Shown: positions 41,998 through 52,185 of the stretch, piece by piece
Layout of the letters: each line of letters opens with the position of its first letter
Numbering within the stretch: the stretch's first letter is position 1
NCBI RefSeq assembly: GCF_009755355.1
Contig: NZ_WQLB01000009.1
Span: forward strand, 62,001 to 126,000
Source: Deinococcus arboris
Lineage (GTDB): Bacteria > Deinococcota > Deinococci > Deinococcales > Deinococcaceae
DNA length: 64,000 nt
Direction: 5' to 3'
Notes under the pieces: model-generated
Told to the model about the DNA's origin: nothing
Databases searched by the model: none
What the model saw: only the letters and a program-made list of their open reading frames with translations
Position numbers and translations under genes: made by a program

Positions 41998-44900
41998 ATG
42001 ACGCAACCCGGCCTGGCCCCCCTGAACGGGACGGCTGATCTCGATACCACCCGGTTTGTCCGGGGCGCCCGCGACGCCCTCAAAGCGGTGCGCGAAGTTG
42101 CTGACTACGTCAAGCGCAACGGCACCCTCACGCTGACGGCCAAGCTCGCCGGCGCCACCCCGGCGGCCATCCGCGCTGCGATTGCGGCCGCCGCTGGCAC
42201 GTCCCCCCTGAGCGTCAAGCTGACCTTCGACCAGGCCAGCATCAGCACGGCGCTGGCCGCCCTGCGCACCCAGCTCAATGCCGTGGCGGGCCTGAACGTC
42301 AGCACCCTGACCGCCGCCCAGGCGCAGACCAACACCCTTATCGCGCAACTAACGGCCTTGATAGCTCAGCTGCGCGCTCTGGGCGGCGGTGCGGGCGGCG
42401 CCGGGGGGGCAGGCGCGGGTGGCCGCAGTGGGTTCAGTGTCAATACCCAGACCCTGCTCAGCGACCTGGAGAAGCTCAACAACGAGTACAAGCGCGGCGA
42501 CATCAACGTCAACGCCTACGCCCTGCGCCTGACGGCCCTGCAAACCTCGCTGCGCGTAGCCGCCGCCGGTGCCACAGCGGGCAGCGCCGAATTCAAGGCC
42601 CTCGACCAAGCACTGACCCGCACCACCCAAGGCCTGCGCAACGTCAACTCGGCGGGTATTACCCAGCTGCGCACCGAACTCTCCGGAGCCCGTGCCGCTT
42701 TCGACGCCGCCGCTGCGGCTGCGACCAACCTGGCCCAGCGCCGCGCGGCTGTCGCCGCCTACGAGACCGAGATCAACCGCATTCGGGTGGCCCTCCAGGG
42801 CATGGCCAGCAGTGGCCAGCTCACGGCCGCACAGCTGGGCCAGGTGAACCGCGCCCTGGCCCAGACCACCCGCGAGGCCAACACCATCCGGGGAGGGGTG
42901 AACATCGCAGGGCTGTCCGGCAACATCGGGAACGCCCTTCAGCAGCTGACCAGTTTCCTGCCAGGCGTGGGACAGCTGACCAGCATGTTCGGCGCCCTGC
43001 CCGGCCCGATTCTGGCCACCGCCGCCGCCGTAGGTGTGTTCGTCGCCGCGATGGGCGCTTCGTTCCGCACAGCCGCTCAATTCCAGCAGGGCATGGCGGA
43101 CATCAAGGCGCTGACTCAGCCGACCGCCGAGGGCCTGCAAGACCTGAAAGACGCCGCCCTGACGCTGGGCACGGACCTGGGAGTAGGGCCGCGCGCCGCC
43201 GCCGCCGGCATCCTGGAACTCAACCGCGCGGGTCTCTCGGCTAAGGACGTGATTGGGGGCGGCCTGACCGGCGCCCTGAATCTCGCGGGTGCTGCGGGCA
43301 TTCAGGTCGCGGAGGCGGCCAAACTCAGCGCGGCCGCCATGACGGCCTTCAAGCTGTCCTCGCAGGATTTACCGCGCGTGGCCGACAATTTTGCCAACTT
43401 TTCGAACTCGACTTTTCTGGGGGCCGAGGACTTGGCGCAGGCTATAGCCGCCGTGGGGCCGGTGGCTGTCAACGCCGGCCTGAACATCGAGCAGTTCGGC
43501 GGCATCATGGCGACGGCCGCTCAGGGCGGCTTTAAGGCCATGTCCGACGCCGGCACCAGCGTCAAGACCATGCTGCTGAGCCTGCAAAGTCCCAGCGAGG
43601 TGGGAGCCAAGGCCCTGGCCAAAATCGGCGTGAACGCCTACGACGCTGAAGGGAACTTCCGGCCCTTCCTCGACACGGTGGACGACCTGCGCGTGGCCCT
43701 GGCCGGCATGAGCGAGCAGGGCCGCAACCGCATCCTGAAAGATGTGTTCGGCTCGGACGCTATCCGCGTGGCGACCATCCTGCTGAACAGCAACAGCGAG
43801 GCCATTGACAAGAACATCGCCACCCAGGGTAAACAGGGCGAGGCCGCGCGCATCGCGGCCGAGCGCCTGGAAACCTATCAGGGTGAGGTAGGGCGCCTCC
43901 AGACCAAATTGGAGCAGCTGCGCATCGTGGTGGGCGACAAGCTGCTGCCTGTGGCCACTGCTGTCATCAAGGCGTTTAGCAGCGGTGTGGACAACCTCAT
44001 TGGATTTGCGAACGGGACCGAAAATCTGATGGGCTACGTGCTGCCGCTCGTAGGCGCATTCGTGGCTTTCAAAGGCGCGGTTATTGCTGCCGCTGCGCCC
44101 GCGCTGTGGGCGACTCTCATGGCGGCGGTAACAACCTTCTTCGGGACTGTCACCACCTTTGCCACAGCTAATCCTTTCGGCCTCATCGCCACCGCCGTCG
44201 CCGCCCTGGCCGTCACCGTCAATAAATTGATGTCGGACACGGCAAGAATCTACGATGAGATCGACCAGCAGCAGCAGGAAAGCTTTGACAACACCATGAA
44301 ACGGGTGCAGGCCCTGACCGCTGAGGGCACCGAACTGAGCCGCACCCAGGCCAAGCTCCTCCTGGCGATGGACACCCTCCAGAGCGCCGAAACGGGGCGC
44401 GTTACGGGGGTCAACATCTGGGGGGAGCGCACCTACGAGGTGGACCCGAAAGAGGTCGAAGTCGCCCGCGCCCGCGTACAGGAGCTGCGAACCGAACTGA
44501 CGGCCCTGCGCACGGAGAACCAGCGCCGGAGCATCACGACCGAACAGGCCACCGGCGTAGACCCCGAGCGCGTGAAGCAGCAGTCGGCCGCCGTCGAAGA
44601 CCTGCGCAAAACCCTCAGTGAGCGCAGCTTCCAACTCAAAATCGGTGGCCTGGAAGGCATTGAGAAAGAGGTCGCCCAGGTCGAGAAAACCTTTGACGAC
44701 CTGCGGAAAAAGCTCAAGGAAAGCTTCGGCGGCAACCTGAACAGCAACGAGCTGAAGGGCGCACTCGCGGAACTGGCCGCCACCCAGGAAAAGGAGGTCA
44801 GTGCCGTTCGTGCCCGCTACGCCGCCGAGCGAGCTGCCGAACGCCAGAAGGAATACCAGCAGGCCGCTGCCAGTGCCCGCCAGGCCGCGTTCGGCGTGCA

Positions 44901-47265
44901 GCGTGCCGAACTGGACGCCATGCGCGAGGGACAGGCCAAACGCCAGGCGGAACGCGACCTCGACCTGGCCGAACTCCAAGACGAGATCGCCCGCCAGGTG
45001 GCGGAATATGCCAAGTACCCGGACCTGAAAGCCCAGGTGGAAAGCGACGGCCGCCGCCAGGTGGTTGCCCTGCGCCGCCGCTGGCAGGAAGAGGACCGCG
45101 TGCAGGCCGAGGAAAATGCCAAGGCGATTGCCGAGGCGGAAGGCGAGGCCCGCGCGGCCGTCATCGCGGCCATGCCGGAAGGGGCGGCCCGCCTGGCTGC
45201 CGAGCGCGCCGAGGAACTCGCCTCGGTGCAGCAGAGCATCCGCGACCGCCTGACTGCCCTGGCCGGCTACCCCGCCGAGCAGGCCCGCATCGAAGGCCTG
45301 GGCCAGCAGCGCATCGCCGCGCTGCGCCAGGGCTGGGCGCGCGACGACGAAAAGGACGCCCAGGAACGGGCCGGCCGCATCGTCAAAGCCTTTGAAGCCG
45401 CCCAGAACGCGCAGTTTGCGGCCCAGCAGGCCGGGCGCGACCGCCAGCAGGCTCAGGCCGACCTGGACACCGCCCGCCGCGTGGCCCAGGCGGGCCGCGA
45501 CGCCCTGAAGGTGGCCGAGATTGAGGGGCAAGCCGCCGGCGAACGGGCCGACGCCGTGCAGGAAACAGCCCGCCTGGCCTACCGCCAGGAACGGAAACTG
45601 CTGGAGCGCGCCGCCAACGAGAAACTGCGCACCGAGGGCCTCACCGCCAGAGAGGTCGCGGACATCCGGCGCCAGTTTTACAGCGACGTGGACGCCCTGG
45701 ACGCCAAATTCAGTTCGGATAGCCTCAAACGCCTACAGGAGCGCGAACAGGAGGAGCGCGACACCGCAGAAAAAATCCGTCAGGCGCGCGTGGCCGCTGC
45801 CTTTCGGCCCAGTGAGGATGCCAGCCGCCTGGTGCAGGACGTGGAGCGCGAGGGTCGTCTGGCCCAGACCACGGCCGACCGCCTGGTGGCGCAGCAGGGG
45901 TTGACCGCCGCGCAGCTCGCCTATGCCGGCAGCCTGGCCCTGGCTCTGGACAGCGGAGAGGCTCTGCTGCTGACCGACGAGGAGCGGCGCCAAAAGGCCG
46001 ACAGCCTGAAAGACGCCCAGCTCAGCGTGGTCGAAAGCCAGCGCCAGGAAGTGGAATTGGCCCGGCAGCTCGTAGAGGAGGCGCGGGGAGTAGAGACCGC
46101 CTACGCCCGCGTGGCCCGGCTGCTGGCCACCCCCGGCGCCGGCGACGCCCAGCGCGACCTGGCCGAGGCCACGGGCGACGTGGCGGACGCCTACAGCCGG
46201 GCGCTGCCCTACCTCCAGCAGTTCCGCAGCGGCAGCCTGAAGCCGGGCGATTTCACGCCAGCCAAAGACGCGCTCGAAGACCTGGTGTCCGCGCTCGAAG
46301 CGCAGCGCCAGAAACTGGAGGCGCTGCGGGGCGAATACGACCGCCAGCGCACCGCGCTCCAGAGCGTGCAGGACGTGCTGCGCGGCTTCGGTCAGGAGTT
46401 CGGGGACGCCGGGCTGCTGGACAACGCCGTCCAGTTCAATCAGGGGACCTACAACGCGGCCAAGCAGGCCCTGGACGGCCTGCTGAAAGGGGGCCAGTAC
46501 GACGCCGCGCAACTGGCTGAGGCCACCCAGAAGCTGCAAAGCACCTATGGCGGCCTGAAAGACAGTGTGGAAGCCGTGGGCGAGGCGCAGGCGCGCGTGC
46601 ACGAGAAGGAAGTGCGGCGCATCCAGACCGAATCCGAGGCCCGGACCAAGGCCCTCGACCGCCAAATCAAGGCGGCACAGGCGGCGGGCAACGATGCCGA
46701 GGTGAAAAATCTGGAGGCCCAGCGCGACCGCATCGTGCTGGAAACCGAGGGCAAGGTCTCGGTGCTGGAGGCCCAAGCAGAGGCCGCCCGGAAACAGGCG
46801 GCGGCCGCGCTGACCGAGCGCACCCAGGGGCTGCAACAGGTGCTCCAGGGCGTGGCCCAGGGGGCACAGAAGGCCCAGGCCGGCGTGCAGCAACTGGGCA
46901 GCGACGTCCAGAAAGCCGAGGCCGACATGAAAGCCAGCGCGTCACGCATGAAAGACGCGCTGGGCGGCGTCTTTTCCCAGATGCCCGGCCTGGCGGCGGC
47001 GGCGGGACGGGACGCCGGCAGGGCCTTCGTGCAGCAACTTCAGGCCCAGCTTTCAGGCGTGCGTCTGCCCGCCGTCGCGGCGCCGCGCGCCGTGGCCGTC
47101 CCAGGCGGCGGCAGCGGCACAGGAGGCACCACCGTGTTTAACCTCTACTACAACGGGCAGCGGCAGCCAACCTCCCAGGACCTGCAGCAGCTGGCCCGCG
47201 ACCTGACCCCCCTCATCCGCGCCGAGGCGCAGCGCCGCAGCCCGGCGGGGCCGTGCCGGACATGA
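41998..47265 (+). CDS. tape measure protein
   Basis: A 1755-residue protein that sets tail length. Long helical N-terminus with Ala/Leu heptads; a phage-minor-tail core at about 340-640 (FQQGMADIKALTQPTAEGLQ, NIEQFGGIMATAAQGGFKAM, GNRFL-like NRILKDVFGSDAIRVATILL); hydrophobic helices at about 680-740; then over 900 residues of coiled coil rich in Arg, Glu, Gln and Ala. Length suggests a tail of roughly 260 nm by the usual 0.15 nm per residue rule. Confidence 0.92.
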   Translation: MTQPGLAPLNGTADLDTTRFVRGARDALKAVREVADYVKRNGTLTLTAKLAGATPAAIRAAIAAAAGTSPLSVKLTFDQASISTALAALRTQLNAVAGLNVSTLTAAQAQTNTLIAQLTALIAQLRALGGGAGGAGGAGAGGRSGFSVNTQTLLSDLEKLNNEYKRGDINVNAYALRLTALQTSLRVAAAGATAGSAEFKALDQALTRTTQGLRNVNSAGITQLRTELSGARAAFDAAAAAATNLAQRRAAVAAYETEINRIRVALQGMASSGQLTAAQLGQVNRALAQTTREANTIRGGVNIAGLSGNIGNALQQLTSFLPGVGQLTSMFGALPGPILATAAAVGVFVAAMGASFRTAAQFQQGMADIKALTQPTAEGLQDLKDAALTLGTDLGVGPRAAAAGILELNRAGLSAKDVIGGGLTGALNLAGAAGIQVAEAAKLSAAAMTAFKLSSQDLPRVADNFANFSNSTFLGAEDLAQAIAAVGPVAVNAGLNIEQFGGIMATAAQGGFKAMSDAGTSVKTMLLSLQSPSEVGAKALAKIGVNAYDAEGNFRPFLDTVDDLRVALAGMSEQGRNRILKDVFGSDAIRVATILLNSNSEAIDKNIATQGKQGEAARIAAERLETYQGEVGRLQTKLEQLRIVVGDKLLPVATAVIKAFSSGVDNLIGFANGTENLMGYVLPLVGAFVAFKGAVIAAAAPALWATLMAAVTTFFGTVTTFATANPFGLIATAVAALAVTVNKLMSDTARIYDEIDQQQQESFDNTMKRVQALTAEGTELSRTQAKLLLAMDTLQSAETGRVTGVNIWGERTYEVDPKEVEVARARVQELRTELTALRTENQRRSITTEQATGVDPERVKQQSAAVEDLRKTLSERSFQLKIGGLEGIEKEVAQVEKTFDDLRKKLKESFGGNLNSNELKGALAELAATQEKEVSAVRARYAAERAAERQKEYQQAAASARQAAFGVQRAELDAMREGQAKRQAERDLDLAELQDEIARQVAEYAKYPDLKAQVESDGRRQVVALRRRWQEEDRVQAEENAKAIAEAEGEARAAVIAAMPEGAARLAAERAEELASVQQSIRDRLTALAGYPAEQARIEGLGQQRIAALRQGWARDDEKDAQERAGRIVKAFEAAQNAQFAAQQAGRDRQQAQADLDTARRVAQAGRDALKVAEIEGQAAGERADAVQETARLAYRQERKLLERAANEKLRTEGLTAREVADIRRQFYSDVDALDAKFSSDSLKRLQEREQEERDTAEKIRQARVAAAFRPSEDASRLVQDVEREGRLAQTTADRLVAQQGLTAAQLAYAGSLALALDSGEALLLTDEERRQKADSLKDAQLSVVESQRQEVELARQLVEEARGVETAYARVARLLATPGAGDAQRDLAEATGDVADAYSRALPYLQQFRSGSLKPGDFTPAKDALEDLVSALEAQRQKLEALRGEYDRQRTALQSVQDVLRGFGQEFGDAGLLDNAVQFNQGTYNAAKQALDGLLKGGQYDAAQLAEATQKLQSTYGGLKDSVEAVGEAQARVHEKEVRRIQTESEARTKALDRQIKAAQAAGNDAEVKNLEAQRDRIVLETEGKVSVLEAQAEAARKQAAAALTERTQGLQQVLQGVAQGAQKAQAGVQQLGSDVQKAEADMKASASRMKDALGGVFSQMPGLAAAAGRDAGRAFVQQLQAQLSGVRLPAVAAPRAVAVPGGGSGTGGTTVFNLYYNGQRQPTSQDLQQLARDLTPLIRAEAQRRSPAGPCRT

Positions 47266-47681
47266 GCGGCCCCATCCTGCCGCCCCCCACGCTCTCCATT
47301 GGGGGCGTGGGCATTCCCACCGGGCACTTGCCCCCAATGGGCAGCGTCACCGCCGACTGGGAGGCCCAGGCCGGCGAAGACCCGCTGCTGTCCGGGCTGT
47401 TTGCGGGGCAGGTCAGCCAGGCCGGCGCCACCGCCGCCACCCTGAACATCACCAGCCCAGAGGGCTTTTGGGTGCCTCACCCCATTGGCACCGCGCTGGA
47501 GGCCATCCGGCCCGGCCAGCTGCTGACCCTCACTGAGACCTACACCCGTCCCGACACCGCCAGGACCTGGACCAACTGCGAGGTGCTCACGGCCGCTGTG
47601 CGGCCGGTGGGCCTCCTGCCAGGGCGTGTCGGGGCCTGGTACAGCTACGCCTTCACCCTGCGCTGGCGCAAAGCGAATTAG
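47262..47681 (+). CDS. tail protein after the tape measure, 139 residues
   Basis: ATG overlaps the tape-measure stop (ATGA); a GTG nine bases earlier is an alternative. Beta-rich (TLSIGGVGIPTGHLPPMGSV, GQLLTLTETYTRPDTARTWT). Position corresponds to distal-tail or minor-tail proteins. No firm family. Confidence 0.6.
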   Translation: MSGPILPPPTLSIGGVGIPTGHLPPMGSVTADWEAQAGEDPLLSGLFAGQVSQAGATAATLNITSPEGFWVPHPIGTALEAIRPGQLLTLTETYTRPDTARTWTNCEVLTAAVRPVGLLPGRVGAWYSYAFTLRWRKAN

Positions 47682-47688
47682 GAGCCCT

Positions 47689-48033
47689 ATGGAATACCGC
47701 ATTGCAGGCCTGGCCGGCGCCCGCGCCGACTTCGGCAAGGTGGGCGCCGGCCAGACGGGCACCACCATCAACGCCACGCTGGTCAACACTGACAGCGTGG
47801 CCCGCACCATCAAGCTGCGCGTCAGGCAACTCAACGACGACGCGGGCACCGGCGCGGCCAGCGTCACCCTGAACGGGGTGGCGGTGCCCCTCACCACCGC
47901 CTGGCTGCCCTGCGGCGTGCTGGAGCCCGGCGAGAGCCTCGCCCTGACCACCAGCTGGTACACGGCGGCCGGGCAACCGGCCGACAAGTATTTGGCCGAA
48001 GACCTCGCGTTTGTCGAAGCCGACATCATCTAA
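47689..48033 (+). CDS. minor tail protein, 114 residues
   Basis: GGAGCC before the ATG. A small beta-sandwich-like protein (GTTINATLVNTDSVARTIKL, VLEPGESLALTTSWYTA), similar to short phage proteins that assemble on tail tips. Function inferred from position. Confidence 0.55.
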   Translation: MEYRIAGLAGARADFGKVGAGQTGTTINATLVNTDSVARTIKLRVRQLNDDAGTGAASVTLNGVAVPLTTAWLPCGVLEPGESLALTTSWYTAAGQPADKYLAEDLAFVEADII

Positions 48034-48043
48034 GGGGGACTGA

Positions 48044-50320
48044 ATGCCGCTTCCGACCCTGACCCGGCGCAGTGGCCGGCGGCTGGTCCTGACGCTCAGC
48101 GCGCAGACCCGCAGCACTGAGCGCCTGGTGCTGACCCTGCGCGCCCAGACCGTGCCGGTGGGCTACCGCCTGACCCTCGCCCTGCGGGCCCAGACCCAGC
48201 CCGACCCCAGCCGTACCCTGACCCTGGTGCTGCACGCCCAGACCAACCGGGTGGCCAGTGGGGGCACGGGCGCCCCTGTGCAGGAACCGCGCGAGGGCCT
48301 CGTGGAAATCCTGCTGGGCGCCGCACCCTTCCGCAGTCGCACGCGGCTGCTGCTGGACGGCGAGCCGCTCGACGGCCTCTCCTGGCAGCACACCCGGCAG
48401 GCCGCGTATGCGGAAGCGGAGTTCACGGTGCGGGGCGTCGTCCGGCCCGCCATAGACGCCGTGATGCGTGTTGAGGTCACGCAACTGCTGCCGACCGGGC
48501 AACTTGTGGTGACGCAATACGAGCCGGTGCCGGCCAGCGGCGACTACACCGTGACCACCAGCCCGGACGGCGGACACGCCACTGTATTTCGCGGCCGCAG
48601 CCGCCAGGACGAACAGCTACAGAACACCCAGCTGGACGAACTCATTCCCTGGGTCAAGAACCCTAGTCGGCAGATCGAATCGCCGGGCTACCGCAGCGTG
48701 ACTCGGCAAATCATGGCGGTGGACGCCGTGGCCCTGGCGGCCTTCGGTGACGCCGGGCAGAACCTCAGCGGCACCGAGATGCTCCAGGGCGAATACTGGG
48801 AGGAAACGCGGCGCGAGTACAGCACCGAAGGCCGCTCGCCCCTTGACGTGTTCGGAGACACCTACGGGCGCCTGAACGCCCTGCTGGTGCTGGAGAACAC
48901 TGAGCAGCCCAACTGGGTGGTGGTGCCCGCTGGCCTGTACGAGGGGGTGCGCCAGCTGGACCCGACCCTGCTGACCGGCCTCTCCGAGCAGGCCGAGGTC
49001 ACGGGCCAGCCCAGCCGCCTCACGCTCCAGGTGGGGGACCTGTTTACGCGCGTTGAGGACTACCTGGAGGAGGTGGTCGAGAGCGGCACCCTGCCGGACG
49101 TGATGGGCGAGGACGGCGAGCCGGTGCAGCTGGAGATTGCGGACCCGGAGGCCGCGCTGTTCGAGGTCAAACGCGACGCGGTGCTGACCGGCTACGCCGA
49201 CCGCGACGGCCGCCGCACCGCGCACCTGACCCGTAAGATCGGCGGGCGGGTGGTGCAGACCCTGGAAGTGACAGTCGGCGCGCTGGAAGTCACCGAACAA
49301 GTGGTGGCTGACAGTGAGGAAACGCAGCGCCGAATCCGTGAGGCACGCCTGAGACACCCCTATTTCACGGGAATGGTCGTGCATGCACGGCAGCGGCGTC
49401 TGGAGAACGTCGTGCTGTCCGTAATAGAGACGTGGTACGCCTACCTTCCTGGCAGCACCGACAGCCAGGCGCTGGCCGAAACCGTGACCACCCAGACGGC
49501 TTATACCTGCACCTACACCACCATCACGGCCCCAGCCACCCTGCCTGCAGAACTCGCTGCCCTGCTGCCTGGGGCCGTGATGGGCGACCTGCTGGGCCAG
49601 GAAAGCACGCGCATCCGCAACGTCTGGAGCCCGCAGGGCGGGTGGCTGCGCGAACGCTTGACGGTGGAGTCCAGGGTAGGAGAACTGGGGCAGTCGGGCC
49701 TGGGGGACCCTGACGAACCGCCGCCGCCGCCGAAGGCGATGACGGTCGAGGAATACAGCACGGCCGAGACCTACGCCCCGAGCGGGGACGGGTACTGGCT
49801 CTACACCCGCACCCGCACCGGGCCGCAGAAACTGCCGGTACGCGACCTCGACACCGATGAATTCGTGAAAACGGAGCGCCGCGTCGGCGTCCTGGAACAC
49901 AACAGCGAAATCACCGAAAACGCGCCCCCTACGCTGCGTGAGGAGGTGCCGCCCGTTGCGGCTCAGGCAGGAGGCACGCCGGAGGGCGAGACCGACCCCG
50001 AGAGCTACAGCGGCCTGCCCTGGCCACGCATCACCTACCTGCGCGACCCGCAGGAGGTGAGCCTGCCGCTGGGCGGCCCCGCGCCGGCCCAGACGGCGCA
50101 GCTGGAGGTGGTGCAGGAACTGGACCGGGCCTCGTCACTGGCGGCGGTCCTGGCCCGTTCGCTGCGGCCGCGCGTGACCCGCCGCGTCAGTACACCGGAG
50201 GCCCAGGCGCTGCGCCCGGCCCTGCTGCTGCCTGGCCTCGGCATCGTCACGCTAGTCACGGCCAGAGGGCAGGGGCAGAGCCACACGCTGGAGGTGGAGA
50301 CGGTGACCTATGACGACTGA
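48044..50320 (+). CDS. large tail-tip / baseplate-hub-like protein
   Basis: A 758-residue protein. Residues 13-66 hold four tandem repeats ending AQT (RLVLTLSAQT, RLVLTLRAQT, RLTLALRAQT, TLTLVLHAQT). The remainder is beta-rich with LEIADPEAALFEVKRDAVLT and a hub-like arrangement (VRGVVRPAIDAVMRVEVTQL). Its place after the tape measure fits a tail hub. No catalytic motif seen. Confidence 0.65.
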   Translation: MPLPTLTRRSGRRLVLTLSAQTRSTERLVLTLRAQTVPVGYRLTLALRAQTQPDPSRTLTLVLHAQTNRVASGGTGAPVQEPREGLVEILLGAAPFRSRTRLLLDGEPLDGLSWQHTRQAAYAEAEFTVRGVVRPAIDAVMRVEVTQLLPTGQLVVTQYEPVPASGDYTVTTSPDGGHATVFRGRSRQDEQLQNTQLDELIPWVKNPSRQIESPGYRSVTRQIMAVDAVALAAFGDAGQNLSGTEMLQGEYWEETRREYSTEGRSPLDVFGDTYGRLNALLVLENTEQPNWVVVPAGLYEGVRQLDPTLLTGLSEQAEVTGQPSRLTLQVGDLFTRVEDYLEEVVESGTLPDVMGEDGEPVQLEIADPEAALFEVKRDAVLTGYADRDGRRTAHLTRKIGGRVVQTLEVTVGALEVTEQVVADSEETQRRIREARLRHPYFTGMVVHARQRRLENVVLSVIETWYAYLPGSTDSQALAETVTTQTAYTCTYTTITAPATLPAELAALLPGAVMGDLLGQESTRIRNVWSPQGGWLRERLTVESRVGELGQSGLGDPDEPPPPPKAMTVEEYSTAETYAPSGDGYWLYTRTRTGPQKLPVRDLDTDEFVKTERRVGVLEHNSEITENAPPTLREEVPPVAAQAGGTPEGETDPESYSGLPWPRITYLRDPQEVSLPLGGPAPAQTAQLEVVQELDRASSLAAVLARSLRPRVTRRVSTPEAQALRPALLLPGLGIVTLVTARGQGQSHTLEVETVTYDD

Positions 50321-50504
50321 GCAGCGCGGCGTGGTGGTGCTGCGCGTGGCCGGCGGCCTGATCGTGCGTGTGAGTGGCCCGGCCGGAAAGGTGACGGCGG
50401 TGCGGGTGGAATATCCGGCCCCAACGACCGTGGCGCCGGGCGATCAGGTGACGCTTGACGGTGTGGGCGGCCAGCGGCGAGTGACGGCGGTGCGCCGTGG
50501 CTGA
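50310..50504 (+). CDS. small beta-barrel tail protein, 64 residues
   Basis: Overlaps the preceding gene by 11 bases. Alternating hydrophobic pattern (GVVVLRVAGGLIVRVSGPAG, APGDQVTLDGVGGQRRVTAV) suggests an OB-like barrel, as found in tail-tip plugs. It overlaps the next GTG. Confidence 0.6.
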   Translation: MTTEQRGVVVLRVAGGLIVRVSGPAGKVTAVRVEYPAPTTVAPGDQVTLDGVGGQRRVTAVRRG

Positions 50505-52185
50505 GTGGTCCTGGCATGAGTTTTTAGAGTGGCTGGATGGTTGCTGCTGCCGGGGGGAGCTGCCGGCGGGCAGCTGTGTCTGGGGCGTGGTGGTGGCGGC
50601 CTTTCCGGGCGCTGTCACCGTGCGCCTGGACACGGGGCAAGCCGTGCGGGCCAGCCTGGCGCCGGGAGCCTTTCCCCGGCCAGGCCAGCGCATGCAGGTC
50701 TGCCGCGACGGGGCGCACCACACCGACCGGCGCACGATGCACCAGCCGCGTCGCCCCACGCACACTGAGGACGACGCAGGGGTGTTCCCGCAGACCGCCA
50801 GTTATGACAGCCCGCAGCGCCTCGCCCTGGACCACGTCCCAACCGTCGCCCCAGACGGCACCTTTCTGGGTGGTGGGTCTGTCCCGAGTCTGCCGGTCAT
50901 GACCCTGGATGACGGCCAGCTGCACCCCCTGGGCGCCAACGCCGTGAACCACCTGGAGCGCTGGGTCGAGTGGCTCGAACAGGTCAGTTCCACGTCCACG
51001 CCCCCCGACCTGACCGGCCTGGGTATCCGCAGCCAGCGCGCCTGGACGGTGGTAACTGACCCCGCCGTCGCTATCCACGAGCAGCTGCTGCTGAGTGGCG
51101 GCAGCGATGTCGTGCAGTACGCCCTCAAGCGGCAGAACTTCGACGGCTCGGAGAGCAGCACCCCTCTGACGGTCTCGGCCCCGTGGCGCATCTACAAAAC
51201 GCGCCTCATGACCCAAGGGGATATCGTGACCGACTACCGGCTGCGCGAGAAATGGGAGCGGTTGGGGCCCACCATGAACGACCCAGACGGCCCAAACGCC
51301 CTCTGGCGCCGGGAGCGCGCCATCCTGATGATGCACCCGCACGGCTGGGAGGTGATTGACGAGGCGCCGTACAATTTCACGCGCCTCAGCATCTCGGGTG
51401 TAGACAAAACCCGCGCCCAGTGGGAGGCGGATGGGACGCCCCCGAATCCGACAGACCCCGCCCTGGGCCTGCCCTTTTTCCGCACTATTCAGCAGGCCAG
51501 TTGGCTGGTGGACGCGCCCTTGCCACCGCAGACCCCAGTGCCGAGCCGGGAAGGTCCCAGGTTCCGCGCACCGGGGGTCACGATTTTCCCGCCGCCCGGC
51601 AACACGGCGGCCTACACCACTGACCATGCGCGCCTAGAGGAAGGCGCGCGTTTGCTTGCAGGCGGCCAGGAACTGACTGGTGGCAGCTGGGCGGCGCTCT
51701 GTGGCCCGGTGAATGCCCAGGGCGTACCTGAAGTGTGGGTGCTGCACACCGCCGACGACACCGACGCGCCGATTACGTTGGTGCGGCCGGGCGGCGGCGG
51801 CAGTCTGCCCCGTGACCGCTTTGAGCGCGAGATTCTGCGCGTTCAGGTGGGGACTTTCCGCCGCTTCCACCCGAGCGGCACACTGACGCACAGCTGGCCG
51901 CCGCACTGGGCGCTGTGCGAGTGCGGGGCGGGCGTCATCACGTTCAGTTTCAACCCCTTCGACCCGCCCACCTTGCGTGCGGTGGGCTTATATGACCCCT
52001 GGCGGGACAGCCGGGGCGGCCTGCCCCCCGAGGGCAGCACCGACCCCGCCTGGTGGTGGTGGGAGAAACGGCCCAAACAGCGCCCGAAGGTCCTGCCCCC
52101 GGACGCCCCCGTGGCGCCGCTGAGGCTGGCGCTGATGGACGTGTTCCTGGGCGCCGGCCCGACCAACCCAGGGGGCAGCTCGTGA
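50497..52185 (+). CDS. tail protein of unknown function, 562 residues
   Basis: GTG start. An N-terminal OB-like part with cysteines (DGCCCRGELPAGSCVWGVVV), then a long mixed region with lectin-like stretches (HGWEVIDEAPYNFTRLSISG, FRTIQQASWLVDAPLPPQTP). Tryptophan-rich C-terminus (PAWWWWEKRPKQRPK). Likely a tip or receptor-proximal protein; family unknown. Confidence 0.6.
   Translation: MAEWSWHEFLEWLDGCCCRGELPAGSCVWGVVVAAFPGAVTVRLDTGQAVRASLAPGAFPRPGQRMQVCRDGAHHTDRRTMHQPRRPTHTEDDAGVFPQTASYDSPQRLALDHVPTVAPDGTFLGGGSVPSLPVMTLDDGQLHPLGANAVNHLERWVEWLEQVSSTSTPPDLTGLGIRSQRAWTVVTDPAVAIHEQLLLSGGSDVVQYALKRQNFDGSESSTPLTVSAPWRIYKTRLMTQGDIVTDYRLREKWERLGPTMNDPDGPNALWRRERAILMMHPHGWEVIDEAPYNFTRLSISGVDKTRAQWEADGTPPNPTDPALGLPFFRTIQQASWLVDAPLPPQTPVPSREGPRFRAPGVTIFPPPGNTAAYTTDHARLEEGARLLAGGQELTGGSWAALCGPVNAQGVPEVWVLHTADDTDAPITLVRPGGGGSLPRDRFEREILRVQVGTFRRFHPSGTLTHSWPPHWALCECGAGVITFSFNPFDPPTLRAVGLYDPWRDSRGGLPPEGSTDPAWWWWEKRPKQRPKVLPPDAPVAPLRLALMDVFLGAGPTNPGGSS

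Noticed and set aside
43369..45531. A 720-codon reverse-strand open frame within the tape measure gene
   Set aside because: It is a shadow of the high-GC coding frame: composition is biased, there is no ribosome site and it runs against the operon. Similar long antisense frames at 35366-36889 and 37831-39684 were rejected for the same reason.
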